Below, one piece after another: positions 24,412 to 33,802 of a DNA stretch of 64,000 bases. The notes beneath the pieces were generated by a model, which was given only the letters and a program-made list of their open reading frames with translations, was not told where the DNA came from and did no database searches. The DNA comes from Poriferisodalis sp965203655. GTDB lineage: Bacteria > Actinomycetota > Acidimicrobiia > Acidimicrobiales > Poriferisodalaceae. The translations under genes were made by a program, and so were the position numbers. The first letter of the stretch is position 1; each line of letters starts with the position of its first letter. The stretch is taken from positions 620,001-684,000 of the forward strand of contig NZ_CBDBDD010000009.1 of the NCBI RefSeq assembly GCF_965203655.1. Direction: 5' to 3'.

Positions 24412-25659
24412 CTAGTGGCCGAACAGCGCGCCGACTTCATCGAGCGCCTCTGCCAGCGAATCTACGTCGGAAGTGTCGTTGTACACGTACAGCGAGGCCC
24501 GCGTCGTGGCGGAGACGCCGAGGCATCGCATGAGCGGTTTGGCGCAGTGGTGGCCGGCTCGCACGCACACGCCGCTCTGGTCGAGCACTTGGGAGATGTC
24601 GTGGGGGTGCACGTCGCGGTACACGAACGACAGCACGCCGCCGCGCTGCGCCGGCTCCGAAGGCCCGTGCACGGTGATGTCGTCGCCGTGGCGGTCGGTC
24701 AGCGTCCGAAGCGCGTACCCCGTGAGGCTCACCTCGTGGGCTCGTACCGCATCCATGCCCAGCCCCTCCAGGTATCTCACCGCTGCACCGAGGCCCACGA
24801 TCTCGGCAATGGGCGGGGTGCCCGCCTCGAATTTGTGCGGCACCGTGTTGGGCCGGAAGCCTTCCTTGGTGACGTCGAGGATCATCTCGCCGCCGCCGAG
24901 GAACGGGGGCATGGCGTCGAGCAGCTCCATGCGAGCCCACAGCACGCCCACACCGGTCGGGCCGCACATCTTGTGCCCGGTGAACACCATGAAGTCGGCG
25001 CCCAGTTCCCCCACATCGGTGGGCAGGTGCGGCACGTACTGGCTGGCGTCCACGCTGAGCAGCGCACCGGCGTCGTGAGCGGCGGCGGCAAGGCGGGGGA
25101 TCGGGTTGAGCGTGCCGAGCACGTTGCTCATGGCGGTGACCGACAGCAGCTTCGCCCCATCAAGCAGGCGGTCGAGGTCGGTGAGGTCCAAGCAGCCGTC
25201 GTGGGTGATGGGAATCCAGCGGATCTCGAAGCCTCGCTCGGCGGCCAGGATGTGCCACGGCACGATGTTGGCGTGGTGCTCCATCTCGGTGAGCACGATC
25301 GCGTCGGCCGGACCGAGGTTCGAGCCGCCCCACGAGCGGGCTACCAGGTTCATGGCCTCGGTGGCGTTCTTGGTGAACACGATCTCGTCCGCGCTGGGGG
25401 CCGAGATGAACCGGGCGACGTCTGCCCGAGCCTGCTCCATCTGCTCGGTCGCGGCGGCGGCGATCTCGTACGCGCCGCGATGGACGTTGGCGTTGACTGT
25501 GCGGTAGTAGTCGTCCATGGCGTCGAGCACGGCCGCCGGCTTCTGCGACGACGCCGCAGAGTCGAGATAGACAATCGGACGGCCGTGGACGCTGCGCTCG
25601 AGCAGCGGGAACTGTGCCTTCACTGCCCCGTCGATGTCGGGGCCGGCCCCGGCGCTCAC
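24412..25659 (-). CDS. sufS: Cysteine desulfurase SufS
   Basis: 415 aa. PLP lysine in FTGHKMCGP (K230), catalytic cysteine in RAGHHCAKPLM (C372), group II desulfurase features YLDSAASSQKP and NVHRGAYE. It removes sulfur from cysteine to make a persulfide for SufU. GTG at 25659 was chosen because it overlaps the sufC stop as GTGA and yields the expected N-terminus. Co-operonic with the second sufC and sufU. Confidence 0.96.
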   Translation of the reverse strand: MSAGAGPDIDGAVKAQFPLLERSVHGRPIVYLDSAASSQKPAAVLDAMDDYYRTVNANVHRGAYEIAAAATEQMEQARADVARFISAPSADEIVFTKNATEAMNLVARSWGGSNLGPADAIVLTEMEHHANIVPWHILAAERGFEIRWIPITHDGCLDLTDLDRLLDGAKLLSVTAMSNVLGTLNPIPRLAAAAHDAGALLSVDASQYVPHLPTDVGELGADFMVFTGHKMCGPTGVGVLWARMELLDAMPPFLGGGEMILDVTKEGFRPNTVPHKFEAGTPPIAEIVGLGAAVRYLEGLGMDAVRAHEVSLTGYALRTLTDRHGDDITVHGPSEPAQRGGVLSFVYRDVHPHDISQVLDQSGVCVRAGHHCAKPLMRCLGVSATTRASLYVYNDTSDVDSLAEALDEVGALFGH

Positions 25660-26450
25660 GCTGCGGCCTTCTGCTCGAAGGGCTCGTATCCGTCGCGTTC
25701 CAGCTCGGCGGCGAGCTCCGGGCCGCCCGAGGCCACGATCTGCCCGTCGACCAGCACGTGGACGTAGTCGGGCTCGATCTCGCCCAGCAGGCGCTCGTAG
25801 TGGGTGATGAGCACCACGCCCATGTGCGGCCGCTCGGCACGGACCTGCTGCAGTCCGGTGGCCACCACCCGCAGCGCGTCGATGTCGAGGCCCGAATCGG
25901 TCTCGTCGAGCACGGCCACATCGGGCTCGAGCAGGGCGAGCTGCAGGATCTCGTTGCGCTTGCGCTCGCCGCCGCTGAAGCCCTCGTTGAGGTAGCGGTC
26001 CATGAACGACTCGTCCATGCCGAGCCGTGACATCCACTCGCCCATGGCGACGTAGATCTCGATGGCCGACACGTCTTCGCCCCGCCGTGCCGAGACCGCT
26101 TGGCGCAGGAAATTGCGCACCGACACGCCGGGAATGTGCTGCGGGTACTGGAACGCCAGGAACAGGCCGGCTTTGGAGCGGGCGTCGGGGTCCCACTCGG
26201 CCACGTCGTCGCCTCGGTAGCGGATCTCCCCGCCGGTCACCTCGTACTCCGGCGAGCCCAGGATCGTGGTGGCCAGCGTCGACTTGCCCGACCCGTTGGG
26301 GCCCATGATGGCGTGGCACTCGCCCGCGTGGACCACCAGATCTACGCCGCGCAGGATCTGCGGGCCGTCGACGGCCCGCACCCCCAAGTCGTCGATCTCG
26401 AAGAGCGGTGTACCGGATGCGGCGTCCGGCCCTGTGTTGGCCACTGCCAT
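25656..26450 (-). CDS. sufC: SufC ATPase (second paralogue)
   Basis: 264 aa from ATG 26450. Canonical SufC: GPNGSGKSTLATTILGSPEYEVT, GLFLAFQYPQHIPGVSVRNFL, EGFSGGERKRNEILQLALLEP, and VLDETDSGLDIDALR. It is closer to textbook SufC than the copy at 20.6 kb, has no C-terminal tail and leads the sufS-sufU operon. A TACACT hexamer seven bases upstream suggests leaderless transcription. Whether both SufCs serve the same SufB/SufD cannot be told from sequence. Confidence 0.95.
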   Translation of the reverse strand: MAVANTGPDAASGTPLFEIDDLGVRAVDGPQILRGVDLVVHAGECHAIMGPNGSGKSTLATTILGSPEYEVTGGEIRYRGDDVAEWDPDARSKAGLFLAFQYPQHIPGVSVRNFLRQAVSARRGEDVSAIEIYVAMGEWMSRLGMDESFMDRYLNEGFSGGERKRNEILQLALLEPDVAVLDETDSGLDIDALRVVATGLQQVRAERPHMGVVLITHYERLLGEIEPDYVHVLVDGQIVASGGPELAAELERDGYEPFEQKAAA

Positions 26451-26457
26451 CAACCGC

Positions 26458-26463
26458 AGTGTA
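26458..26463 (-). promoter_or_regulatory. -10 element of the sufC2-sufS-sufU operon
   Basis: TACACT on the minus strand, seven bases before the ATG at 26450. Confidence 0.5.
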
Positions 26464-26527
26464 TGGCTGGCCCCAAATGCCTCAACCGGCGCCGGGCCGT
26501 GGGCCCGTCAGTGCGTAGGTGCCGCCT

Positions 26528-27901
26528 TCAGCCCCAGAGGCTGTCGACCACGTCGAGCCACAGCTGGGTGGTAAGCGCCAGCGACTCGATGTCGATGCGC
26601 TCGTCGTTCCCGTGGAACCGGGCGCCGAAGTCGGCGCCGTCGAGTTCGGGGCTGAACAGGCCGGCGCCGTATGCGACCGCTCCCATGTCGCGATACACCC
26701 GGGAGTCGGTGAACCCGATGATGAGCTGCGGCGTCAGCCGGGCAGTCGGGAAGCGCCGCCCCACCGCCACCCCCAGCGCGTCCCACAGCGGGGTCTCGAC
26801 CCGGCTCAGCGATGCCGGGTCGTTCATGATGATCTCCACCTCGACCTGGTCGGCCAGATCGCCAAGCGCCTCGTCGAGATGCGCCTGCACCTCCGCCGCG
26901 CCCTCGCCGGGCAGCGTTCGCACGTCCACCTCGATGTCGACGTGGTCGGGGATGACGTTGGTCTTCATGCCCGACGGCGCATCGAGGACGTTCGGCGAGA
27001 ACGACGTGTGAGTGCACGAGTACAGGTGCGCTGCCGCCGATGCGCTCGGATGGGCGTCGAGCCAGTCCTCGATGAGGTGCTCGTCGAGCATGATGGCCTT
27101 GGTCTCGTCGTCGACGCCGAGCGTGTCGACCTGCTCGCGCCACAGCTCGTGGAACTTCGGCGGGGGCCGGTACTGCGAGATCCGGTGCACCACCGCGGCG
27201 GCCTTCACCAATGCGTTGTCCTGCCGAAACGGGCGTGAGCCGTGGCCGGGCACGCCTCGCACGCGCAGTCGCCGCCACGCCACACCCTTCTCGCCGATGT
27301 TCATGCCGATGAACGGGGCGTCGGGCGACCCCGAGTGCAGGCCGCCGTTCTCGGTCAGCACGTAGTCGGCGCCGATGACATCCCAGTGGTTCTCGGCCAT
27401 CCAGCGAGCGCCGTAGTTCGAACCGGCTTCCTCGTCGGCACAGGCGAAATAGATGAGGTCGCCCTTGGGCCGGTAGCCGGTCAGGGCCAGGTGCCGCATT
27501 GCCACCGCCATCGAGGACGTGAGGTTGAGCATGTCGACGGCGCCGCGGCCCCAGACTTCGCCGTCAATGAGTTCGCCGCCGAAGGGGTCGCGACTCCAGC
27601 CGTCGCGATTCACCGGCACCACGTCGGTGTGGCCCATCAGGCAGAGAGTGGGAGCGTTCGGGTCGCTGCCCTCGATGCGGGTCACGAGCGACCGCCGGCC
27701 CGGCGCCGCGTCGAACACTTCGAGATCCAGTCCGGCGCCTTCGAGGTAGGCCTGAAGGGTGTCGGAGTTGCGGACTTCGCCGCCGGATTCGGGTGTGCCG
27801 TAGTTGACGCACTCGTTGCGGATGAGCGTCTGCAGCAGCTCGACGGTCTGGTTGGTGCGACGGTTCTCGTCGCTGGTCCCAGCAGTGAATGACCGGCTCA
27901 T
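26528..27901 (-). CDS. M20-family metallopeptidase (carboxypeptidase/deacylase-like)
   Basis: 457 aa. Metal-binding motifs are present: LMGHTDVVPV (His and catalytic Asp), WGRGAVDM (bridging Asp), FACADEEAGSNYG (catalytic and metal Glu), DARPDR-type strand VDVRTLPGE, and FHGNDERIDI near the C-terminus. Dimerisation lid between. This cytoplasmic di-zinc family cleaves C-terminal residues or acyl groups from amino acids. ATG 27901 is preceded by TAAGTT at seven bases. Divergent from an amidase gene with only 39 bases between the starts. Confidence 0.92.
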   Translation of the reverse strand: MSRSFTAGTSDENRRTNQTVELLQTLIRNECVNYGTPESGGEVRNSDTLQAYLEGAGLDLEVFDAAPGRRSLVTRIEGSDPNAPTLCLMGHTDVVPVNRDGWSRDPFGGELIDGEVWGRGAVDMLNLTSSMAVAMRHLALTGYRPKGDLIYFACADEEAGSNYGARWMAENHWDVIGADYVLTENGGLHSGSPDAPFIGMNIGEKGVAWRRLRVRGVPGHGSRPFRQDNALVKAAAVVHRISQYRPPPKFHELWREQVDTLGVDDETKAIMLDEHLIEDWLDAHPSASAAAHLYSCTHTSFSPNVLDAPSGMKTNVIPDHVDIEVDVRTLPGEGAAEVQAHLDEALGDLADQVEVEIIMNDPASLSRVETPLWDALGVAVGRRFPTARLTPQLIIGFTDSRVYRDMGAVAYGAGLFSPELDGADFGARFHGNDERIDIESLALTTQLWLDVVDSLWG

Positions 27902-27908
27902 GGCCTGA

Positions 27909-27914
27909 AACTTA
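27909..27914 (-). promoter_or_regulatory. -10 element, leaderless M20 peptidase gene
   Basis: TAAGTT on the minus strand, seven bases before the ATG at 27901, inside the 39-base divergent gap. A TCGAAT (27929-27934) six bases before the amidase ATG may serve the plus strand. Confidence 0.5.
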
Positions 27915-27940
27915 CGCGGCGACTGTGGTCGAATGACCCG

Positions 27941-29386
27941 ATGGACTCGGGCTCTGGGAATGATGCGGGCATCTGCGGGCTGCCTGCCACACAGATGGCG
28001 GCCATGCTGGCCGACGGAGAGATCTCGGCGCGAGAGCTGCTGGCGGCACATCTCGAGCGCATCGAGCAGGTCAACCCTGCCCTCAACGCCATTGTCACGT
28101 TCACACCGGAATTGGCGGCCGAGCGTGCGGCCGCTGCCGACGAAGCGCAGGCCCGAGGCGAGTCGCTGGGACTGCTGCACGGGCTGCCCGTGGCCCACAA
28201 AGACCTAGCGCTGACCGCCGGTGTGCGCACCACCATGGGCTCGCCGCTGTTCGCCGACTTCGTCCCCGACATCGATGCGCTGGTGGTGGAGCGTCAGCGC
28301 GAGGCCGGTGCCGTGATGGTGGGGAAAACCAACACGCCCGAGTTCGGCGCCGGTTCGCACACGTTCAACCCGGTGTTCGGCATCACGCGCAACCCCTACG
28401 ACACCGGCAAGACCTGCGGCGGCTCCAGCGGGGGCGCAGCAGTGGCGCTGGCCGCCCGGATGCTGCCGCTGTGCGACGGGTCGGACCTGGGCGGCTCGCT
28501 GCGCAACCCGGCCGCGTTCTGCAACATCGTGGGCTTCCGGCCGTCGCCCGGACGGGTGCCGTCGACTACGGCGATGGATGCCTGGTTCCCGCTGGCGGTC
28601 GAGGGCCCGATGGGCCGGACGGTCGGCGACGTAGCGTTCTTCCTGCAGGCGCTGGCCGGCCCCGATGACCGCTCGCCGGTGTCGAACCAGGAGTCGCCGG
28701 ACGTCTTCGCCGGCTCGCTGGAGCGAGACCTGCGCGGTGTGCGGGTGGCGTGGTCGCCTGACGCCGGCGGTCTCCCGGTCGACCCGGCGGTTCGGGCCGC
28801 GACGTCGAACGTGCCCGATGTGCTCGCCGACTTGGGCTGCGAGGTGGTCGAAGCCTGGCCCGACCTGACCGACGCCCCGCAAGTCTTCCAGGCCCGCAGG
28901 GCCTGGGTGATGGCGGTCGGCTTCGGCCAGCTGCTCGAACAGCACCGGGATCAGTTCAAAGAAACGCTCGCTTGGAACATCGACAAGGGCCTGCAGATGA
29001 CCATCAGCGAGTACGCAGATGCCTGCCGTCGCCACTCCCAACTGTTCGCGGCCGTCGACGCCTTCATGTCGCCCGATGGCGACGGTTTCGAGTTTCTGGC
29101 GTGCCCGACGACCCAGGTGCCGCCGTTCGACGTCGAGGTCGAGTACCCCACCGAGATCGAAGGCGTCGAGTTCGAGACCTACATCGACTGGATGCGCTCG
29201 TGCAGCGACATCACGGTCACCACCCATCCCGCCATCTCGGTGCCGGCCGGTTTCACCGCCGACGGGCTGCCGGTCGGCCTGCAGCTCGTCGGTCGTCACC
29301 GCGCCGACCGCTCGGCGCTCGAGCTGGCCCACGCGTGGGAGTCGACCACCCGCCACATCGACGTCCTGCCACAGCTTCCCGGCTAG
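27941..29386 (+). CDS. Amidase-signature family hydrolase
   Basis: 481 aa. The Ser-cisSer-Lys triad is visible: Lys in LPVAHKDLALT, cis-Ser in GKTCGGSSGGAAVALA, and nucleophile Ser in DGSDLGGSLRNPAAF. This family hydrolyses amide bonds in very varied substrates. GatA of the amidotransferase is less likely because the glycine-rich block and the C-terminal half (LACPTTQVPPFDVEVEYP) are of the amidase type and no gatB/gatC are adjacent. Confidence 0.9.
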   Translation: MDSGSGNDAGICGLPATQMAAMLADGEISARELLAAHLERIEQVNPALNAIVTFTPELAAERAAAADEAQARGESLGLLHGLPVAHKDLALTAGVRTTMGSPLFADFVPDIDALVVERQREAGAVMVGKTNTPEFGAGSHTFNPVFGITRNPYDTGKTCGGSSGGAAVALAARMLPLCDGSDLGGSLRNPAAFCNIVGFRPSPGRVPSTTAMDAWFPLAVEGPMGRTVGDVAFFLQALAGPDDRSPVSNQESPDVFAGSLERDLRGVRVAWSPDAGGLPVDPAVRAATSNVPDVLADLGCEVVEAWPDLTDAPQVFQARRAWVMAVGFGQLLEQHRDQFKETLAWNIDKGLQMTISEYADACRRHSQLFAAVDAFMSPDGDGFEFLACPTTQVPPFDVEVEYPTEIEGVEFETYIDWMRSCSDITVTTHPAISVPAGFTADGLPVGLQLVGRHRADRSALELAHAWESTTRHIDVLPQLPG

Positions 29387-29433
29387 CGAACAAGCGGCCC
29401 GTAATTCCCGGGTCTCTGGCGCAGGCCGCTCGA

Positions 29434-29439
29434 TAGCCT
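29434..29439 (+). promoter_or_regulatory. -10 element of the DrrAB-like ABC operon
   Basis: TAGCCT, seven bases before the GTG at 29447. Confidence 0.5.
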
Positions 29440-29446
29440 GCCGCCG

Positions 29447-30454
29447 GTGTCCGAATCGAATTCCATAGCGCCGGTAACGGCCATCGAAGCCTCCGGGCTG
29501 GTGCGCGACTTCGGGACCAAGCGGGCGGTGGACGGAGTGGATCTGCTGGTTCACCAGGGCGAGATCTTCGGCTTCCTGGGACCCAACGGCGCCGGCAAGA
29601 GCACGACGGTGCGCATGCTGTGCACGCTGCTGGCACCCACGGCCGGTTCAGCCCGGGTGGCCGGCTACGACGTGGCCAAGAACCCTGGCGAGGTCCGCGT
29701 CCGCATCGGTGTGGCTATGCAGGAGGCCGCCCTCGACGAGAAGCAGACCGGCCGCGAGATCCTCGACCTGCAGGCCCGCCTGTACGGGCTGCGCCCCGCC
29801 GACCGGGCCTCGTCCATCTCCCAGGCCATCGACCTTGCCGACATCGGCGACGCCATCGACGACCGTGTCAGCACGTACAGCGGGGGCATGAAGCGACGCC
29901 TCGACCTGGCGGCGTCGCTCATCCATGCACCTGAAGTGATCTTCCTCGACGAGCCCACCACCGGCCTCGACCCGGTGAGCCGTACGCAGGTCTGGGAGGA
30001 GGTGCGCCGACTGAACGGTGAGCTGGGCGTCACGGTGTTCTTGACTACGCAGTATCTGGAGGAAGCCGATGCGCTGGCGGACCGGATCGCGATCCTGGCC
30101 GACGGCCGGATCGTGGAGCAGGGAACGCCGGTCGAGCTGAAGCGAGGCGTCGGCGCCGACGTCATCGTGGTGGATCTCGAGCCCAGTGACATCAGCCGGG
30201 CCGCGGAGGTGGCGTCGTCGGTGCCGGGCGCGGACGATGTAACTGCCGGCCGGCTCGGCGTCACCATCGCGACATCCGACGGCGCCGGGCTCATCGGCGC
30301 TGTGGCAGTGGCGTTGGCGCGTGCCGATGTGCATCCGACCGCGCTGACGGTGCGCACGCCCACGCTCGACGACGTGTTCCTGCAGGCCACCGGGTACCGC
30401 ATGGCCGTTGCCGAAGAAGCCGCCGCAGACGAAGCCACGAAGGGCACGCCATGA
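29447..30454 (+). CDS. ABC transporter ATP-binding protein (DrrA-like)
   Basis: 335 aa. Walker A GPNGAGKST, signature YSGGMKRRLDLAASL, Walker B VIFLDEPTTGLDP, H-loop region replaced by FLTTQYLEEADALAD, as in daunorubicin-resistance ATPases. The extra C-terminal 90 residues (TPTLDDVFLQATGY) are the DrrA-type regulatory domain. It drives export by the permease that follows with an ATGA overlap. Substrate unknown; resistance or lipid export are the usual roles. Confidence 0.93.
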   Translation: MSESNSIAPVTAIEASGLVRDFGTKRAVDGVDLLVHQGEIFGFLGPNGAGKSTTVRMLCTLLAPTAGSARVAGYDVAKNPGEVRVRIGVAMQEAALDEKQTGREILDLQARLYGLRPADRASSISQAIDLADIGDAIDDRVSTYSGGMKRRLDLAASLIHAPEVIFLDEPTTGLDPVSRTQVWEEVRRLNGELGVTVFLTTQYLEEADALADRIAILADGRIVEQGTPVELKRGVGADVIVVDLEPSDISRAAEVASSVPGADDVTAGRLGVTIATSDGAGLIGAVAVALARADVHPTALTVRTPTLDDVFLQATGYRMAVAEEAAADEATKGTP

Positions 30455-31296
30455 CCGACACCACAGCCCCTGCGCTGACAGGCGGCGGACTCACCCGACG
30501 GGTCGGCTTTGTGACCGACATCGCCACCATTGCCCGGCGGGCGGTTCGCAGCGTGCTGCGGGAACCCGAGTTCGTAGGACCGGCGCTCATCATCCCGGTC
30601 TTCTTCTTCGTGGTGAACGTCGGTGCGCTTGAGCCGTTCGTGGAAGCGGGTGCTGCGGCCGGCGCAGGGGCCGGCCCGATGTCGGGCGGCGTGGCCGACT
30701 ACCGGGCGTTCCAGCTGCCAGTGGCGATCATCTTCGCTGTGACAGGAATCTCACGCGCCAGCGTGCTCGTGATCGACATCCAGTCCGGCTATCTCGACCG
30801 CATGCTGGTGACGCCGATTCGACGGACCACCCTGCTGCTCGGCCTCATGGTGGCCGACATCGTGATGGCGCTGGGACTGGCGCTGTTCGTGATCGTCATG
30901 GGGCTTGCCTTCGGCGTGTGGTTCGAGACCGGAGTCTTGGGATTGGCGGTGTTCTTGCTGCTGTCGATTGCGTGGAGCCTTGCGTTCACCGGCTTCCCGT
31001 ACACCGTGGCGCTGCGCACCGGGAACCCTGCTGCGGTGAACTCCGCGTTCCTGATCTTCTTTCCGTTCGCGTTCCTGACGCCGGCCTTCCTGCCCCGGGA
31101 GCTGATGTCGGGCTGGATGCGCGCTGTTGCAGCCTGGAACCCGGTCACCTACCTGCTCGAGGGCATGCGCACGATCCTGACGACGGGCTGGGACGGCGCT
31201 GCGCTTGCCAAGGGCGCGGCGGCAATCCTCGGGCTCGCCGTGGTCACGTTCTTCATGGCGTTCAGGTCGCTGGCGCGTCGAGTAGCCACGGGCTGA
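30451..31296 (+). CDS. ABC-2 type permease (DrrB-like)
   Basis: 281 aa with about six membrane segments beginning LIIPVFFFVVNVGAL. The PTARPG-like and EGMRTILTTGWD block near the C-terminus is typical of ABC-2 exporters. Pairs with the upstream ATPase (four-base overlap). Confidence 0.9.
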   Translation: MTDTTAPALTGGGLTRRVGFVTDIATIARRAVRSVLREPEFVGPALIIPVFFFVVNVGALEPFVEAGAAAGAGAGPMSGGVADYRAFQLPVAIIFAVTGISRASVLVIDIQSGYLDRMLVTPIRRTTLLLGLMVADIVMALGLALFVIVMGLAFGVWFETGVLGLAVFLLLSIAWSLAFTGFPYTVALRTGNPAAVNSAFLIFFPFAFLTPAFLPRELMSGWMRAVAAWNPVTYLLEGMRTILTTGWDGAALAKGAAAILGLAVVTFFMAFRSLARRVATG

Positions 31297-31316
31297 GCCC
31301 AGGTTTCAGACAGGCG

Positions 31317-31958
31317 CTACCAGCGGCGGTCGATCCACTCCTGCAGGTGGGGCGTCTCGATGCCGATCGTGGTGTCGAGGCCGTGGCCGGGCAGCACGAT
31401 CGTGTCTGCGGGGAACGCCGAGAACATCCGGTCCTCGATGCTGCGGATGATCTGGTCGAAGTCGCCGCCGCCGCTGGTGGCGCCGGGCCCTCCCGGGAAC
31501 AGCGTGTCGCCGGTGAACAGCAGCGGCGTGCCCTCCACGTGAAAGCTCATGGAGCCGGCAGTGTGGCCGGGGTTGTGAATGGTGCGGATGCGCAGCCGTC
31601 CCACCTCGATCACCGAGTCGTCTTCGAGGATGTAGTCGTAGCTGGGCAGCATCGTCGCGTCCTCGGCGGTGATGCCCACCTCGATGCCAGCGTCTCGCAC
31701 CGCAGGCACGGCCTGGATGTGGTCCCAGTGGCCGTGGGTCTCCACCACCGTGACGACGCCGAGTTTCTGGCACACCTCCAGCAGCCGCTCGTGCTCGTTC
31801 GATGCGTCGATGAGCATCGCCTCGCCGGTCTCGGTACAACGGATGGTGAAGACGTTGTTGTCGAAGTCGTCGGGGAAGCCGTGGGGCAGGTTGCCCTCGA
31901 GCGGGCGCACGACGTGCTTGTGGACTTCGATACCGGTTGCGGACCAGTGCAGAGCCAT
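31317..31958 (-). CDS. MBL-fold metallo-hydrolase
   Basis: 213 aa. Zinc motif THGHWDHIQAV, then NPGHTAGSMSF, LLFTGDTLFPGG and LPGHGLDT, which together give the usual two-metal site of glyoxalase II-like hydrolases. The glyoxalase II C-terminal domain is missing, so thioesterase, lactonase or persulfide dioxygenase activity is equally possible. Leaderless-looking: TAGGAT six bases before the ATG. Confidence 0.9.
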   Translation of the reverse strand: MALHWSATGIEVHKHVVRPLEGNLPHGFPDDFDNNVFTIRCTETGEAMLIDASNEHERLLEVCQKLGVVTVVETHGHWDHIQAVPAVRDAGIEVGITAEDATMLPSYDYILEDDSVIEVGRLRIRTIHNPGHTAGSMSFHVEGTPLLFTGDTLFPGGPGATSGGGDFDQIIRSIEDRMFSAFPADTIVLPGHGLDTTIGIETPHLQEWIDRRW

Positions 31959-31964
31959 GGCCGC

Positions 31965-31970
31965 ATCCTA
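31965..31970 (-). promoter_or_regulatory. -10 element, leaderless MBL hydrolase gene
   Basis: TAGGAT on the minus strand, six bases before the ATG at 31958. Confidence 0.5.
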
Positions 31971-31988
31971 AGACGCGGCTAGTGCTGC

Positions 31989-33734
31989 TCAGGCGGCGTC
32001 CACGCGCACGGCGACGCGGTGCCAGCCTTCGGCCCCGTCGGGCCGTACGTCCTTGGGGCCTTCTGGCTGGGTCATACCGGTGCCGTCGATGGCCCGCACT
32101 TGCAGCGAATGCGTGCCTGAGGTGGGCGTCCAGGGGAGGTACCACTGCACCCAGCTCTCGTCGCCGAGCGCCTCGCCCAGATCGCACTGCTGCCACGGTC
32201 CGTCGTCGATGCGGACCTCGACGGCGCTGATGCCCCGCGTTGGCGCCCAGGCGATGCCGGCGATGGCAGTCTCGGTTCCCGCCACCGGACGGTCGCCGCT
32301 GCCCGGCACGTCGATCCGGCTCTGCGTCTTCATCGGCCCGCGCTTCGACCATCCCCGCGGCACCCAGTAGCCGTCGAAGGCGTCCCAGGTGGTCAGGTTG
32401 ATCTCCTCGATCCACTTCACGGCCGACACGTAGCCGTACAGCCCCGCCACGATCAAGCGAGCGGGGAAGCCGTGCCTGGTCGGCAGCGGTTCGTCGTTCA
32501 TGCCGACGGCCAGCAGGGCGTTGCGGCCGTCGTACAGCAGCGGGGTGGGGAACCCGGCGGTCCAGTCGTCCACCGAGCGGCCGACCACCTGGTCGGCCCC
32601 CGGCTGCACTCCCGCCCGCTCGAGCAGGTCCACCAGCGGCACGCCGGTCCAAACGGCATTGCCGACGAGGTTGCCGCCGACCCGGTTCGAGACGCACGAC
32701 AGCGTGACGACGTGCTCCTGGAGGTCCATCGCCAGGATCTCGTCGAAGGTCAGCTCGTAGGGATTGTCGACCATGCCGGTGAAGCTGAGCTTCCAGTTGG
32801 CCGGGTCGACCTGCGGCACCGTCAGCGCTGTGTCGATCCGGTAGAACTCGTTGTTGGGCGTCACGTAGCTGGAGATGCCGACGACCTCGTCGAGCGTGTC
32901 GAGCGCAGCGACCTGGGTGGCAACGGAAGGCCCGGCCGTCGTGGTGGCGGTGGGCCCCGCAGCGGTAGCCGTGCCCGCAGCGGCGGTTGTCGACGGAGGC
33001 CTCGCCGCACCTAGATCGATGCCAGCCCGGGCCGTTTCCGCCGCTGAGGGACCGCGTACTCCCCGGCCCAGCGCGACGAGACCTACGGCTGCCACACCGG
33101 CTCCGCCGATGCCGAGCAAGAAGGCTCTGCGGCTGGCATCGGGAGCCGTCTCGGGCGTCGCCGCGACCCCAGGTTCAGGGATCGCTGGTGCTTGTGCGGC
33201 CGCGGCGCCGCGGGCGGGGGCGACTCGCAACAGCAGCCTCAGCGTGACGTAGCCGAGCGCAGCGGCAGCCAGGGCAACCACCCACGAGCCCACGAACGGG
33301 CTCATCGGGTTGCGCGCAGCGGTCCAGCCGCCGATCAGGCCGAACGCGGCGAATCCTGCGAACGGCACCCACCGGCGTCGTGGCGCCATGGCGCAGGCGC
33401 CGAGCAGGCCGCCGATGATCAGCGACACGCCGACGATGCCGATCGCCAGCACAGCCTTGTCCTTCTCGCCGAACAGTTCGATGCTCAGCTTCACCGCCCA
33501 GTCGGGCGAGTAGTCCACCAATGCCTCGCCGACGGCTACCACGAGCGACGGGATCGTGTCGACCAACCCGTCGATGAACTCACCGAACGCCAGTGCGACG
33601 GCGGCGCCAGCTACGCCTGCCAGCAGCCCTGCGATCGATCCGGGCCGGCGGACGAGCCGGCCGATGCCCCGGCCGCTCGTGGCCTCGGCATGGGGGGGCG
33701 CATCCGTCGTGGCCTCGTGGGAACTGTCGCTCAT
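31989..33734 (-). CDS. Membrane-anchored molybdopterin-dependent oxidoreductase (sulfite oxidase family)
   Basis: 581 aa. N-terminal part has about five membrane helices (residues 30-190), then a helix after a twin-arginine-like SRRAFLLGIG (about 205-225), and a Thr/Ala/Pro-rich linker. The C-terminal 300 residues are the sulfite oxidase/YedY-like Moco domain with the molybdenum-ligating cysteine in VVTLSCVSN, and RVGGNLVGNAVWTGVPL, then a dimerisation domain (APTRGISAVEVRIDDGPWQ). It probably oxidises or reduces a periplasmic substrate. The start is not leaderless-like; a structured stretch lies 70-120 bases upstream. Confidence 0.9.
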   Translation of the reverse strand: MSDSSHEATTDAPPHAEATSGRGIGRLVRRPGSIAGLLAGVAGAAVALAFGEFIDGLVDTIPSLVVAVGEALVDYSPDWAVKLSIELFGEKDKAVLAIGIVGVSLIIGGLLGACAMAPRRRWVPFAGFAAFGLIGGWTAARNPMSPFVGSWVVALAAAALGYVTLRLLLRVAPARGAAAAQAPAIPEPGVAATPETAPDASRRAFLLGIGGAGVAAVGLVALGRGVRGPSAAETARAGIDLGAARPPSTTAAAGTATAAGPTATTTAGPSVATQVAALDTLDEVVGISSYVTPNNEFYRIDTALTVPQVDPANWKLSFTGMVDNPYELTFDEILAMDLQEHVVTLSCVSNRVGGNLVGNAVWTGVPLVDLLERAGVQPGADQVVGRSVDDWTAGFPTPLLYDGRNALLAVGMNDEPLPTRHGFPARLIVAGLYGYVSAVKWIEEINLTTWDAFDGYWVPRGWSKRGPMKTQSRIDVPGSGDRPVAGTETAIAGIAWAPTRGISAVEVRIDDGPWQQCDLGEALGDESWVQWYLPWTPTSGTHSLQVRAIDGTGMTQPEGPKDVRPDGAEGWHRVAVRVDAA

Positions 33735-33802
33735 ATCTGCCCGTTTCGCTGGAGATGTGGCATGCCGGCAGCTGAAGTCGTCTCAGCCTGTCGGTCGAGT
33801 TG

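Noticed and set aside
27941..29386. Aspartyl/glutamyl-tRNA amidotransferase subunit A (gatA)
   Set aside because: No gatB or gatC adjacent and the C-terminal half is of the general amidase type.
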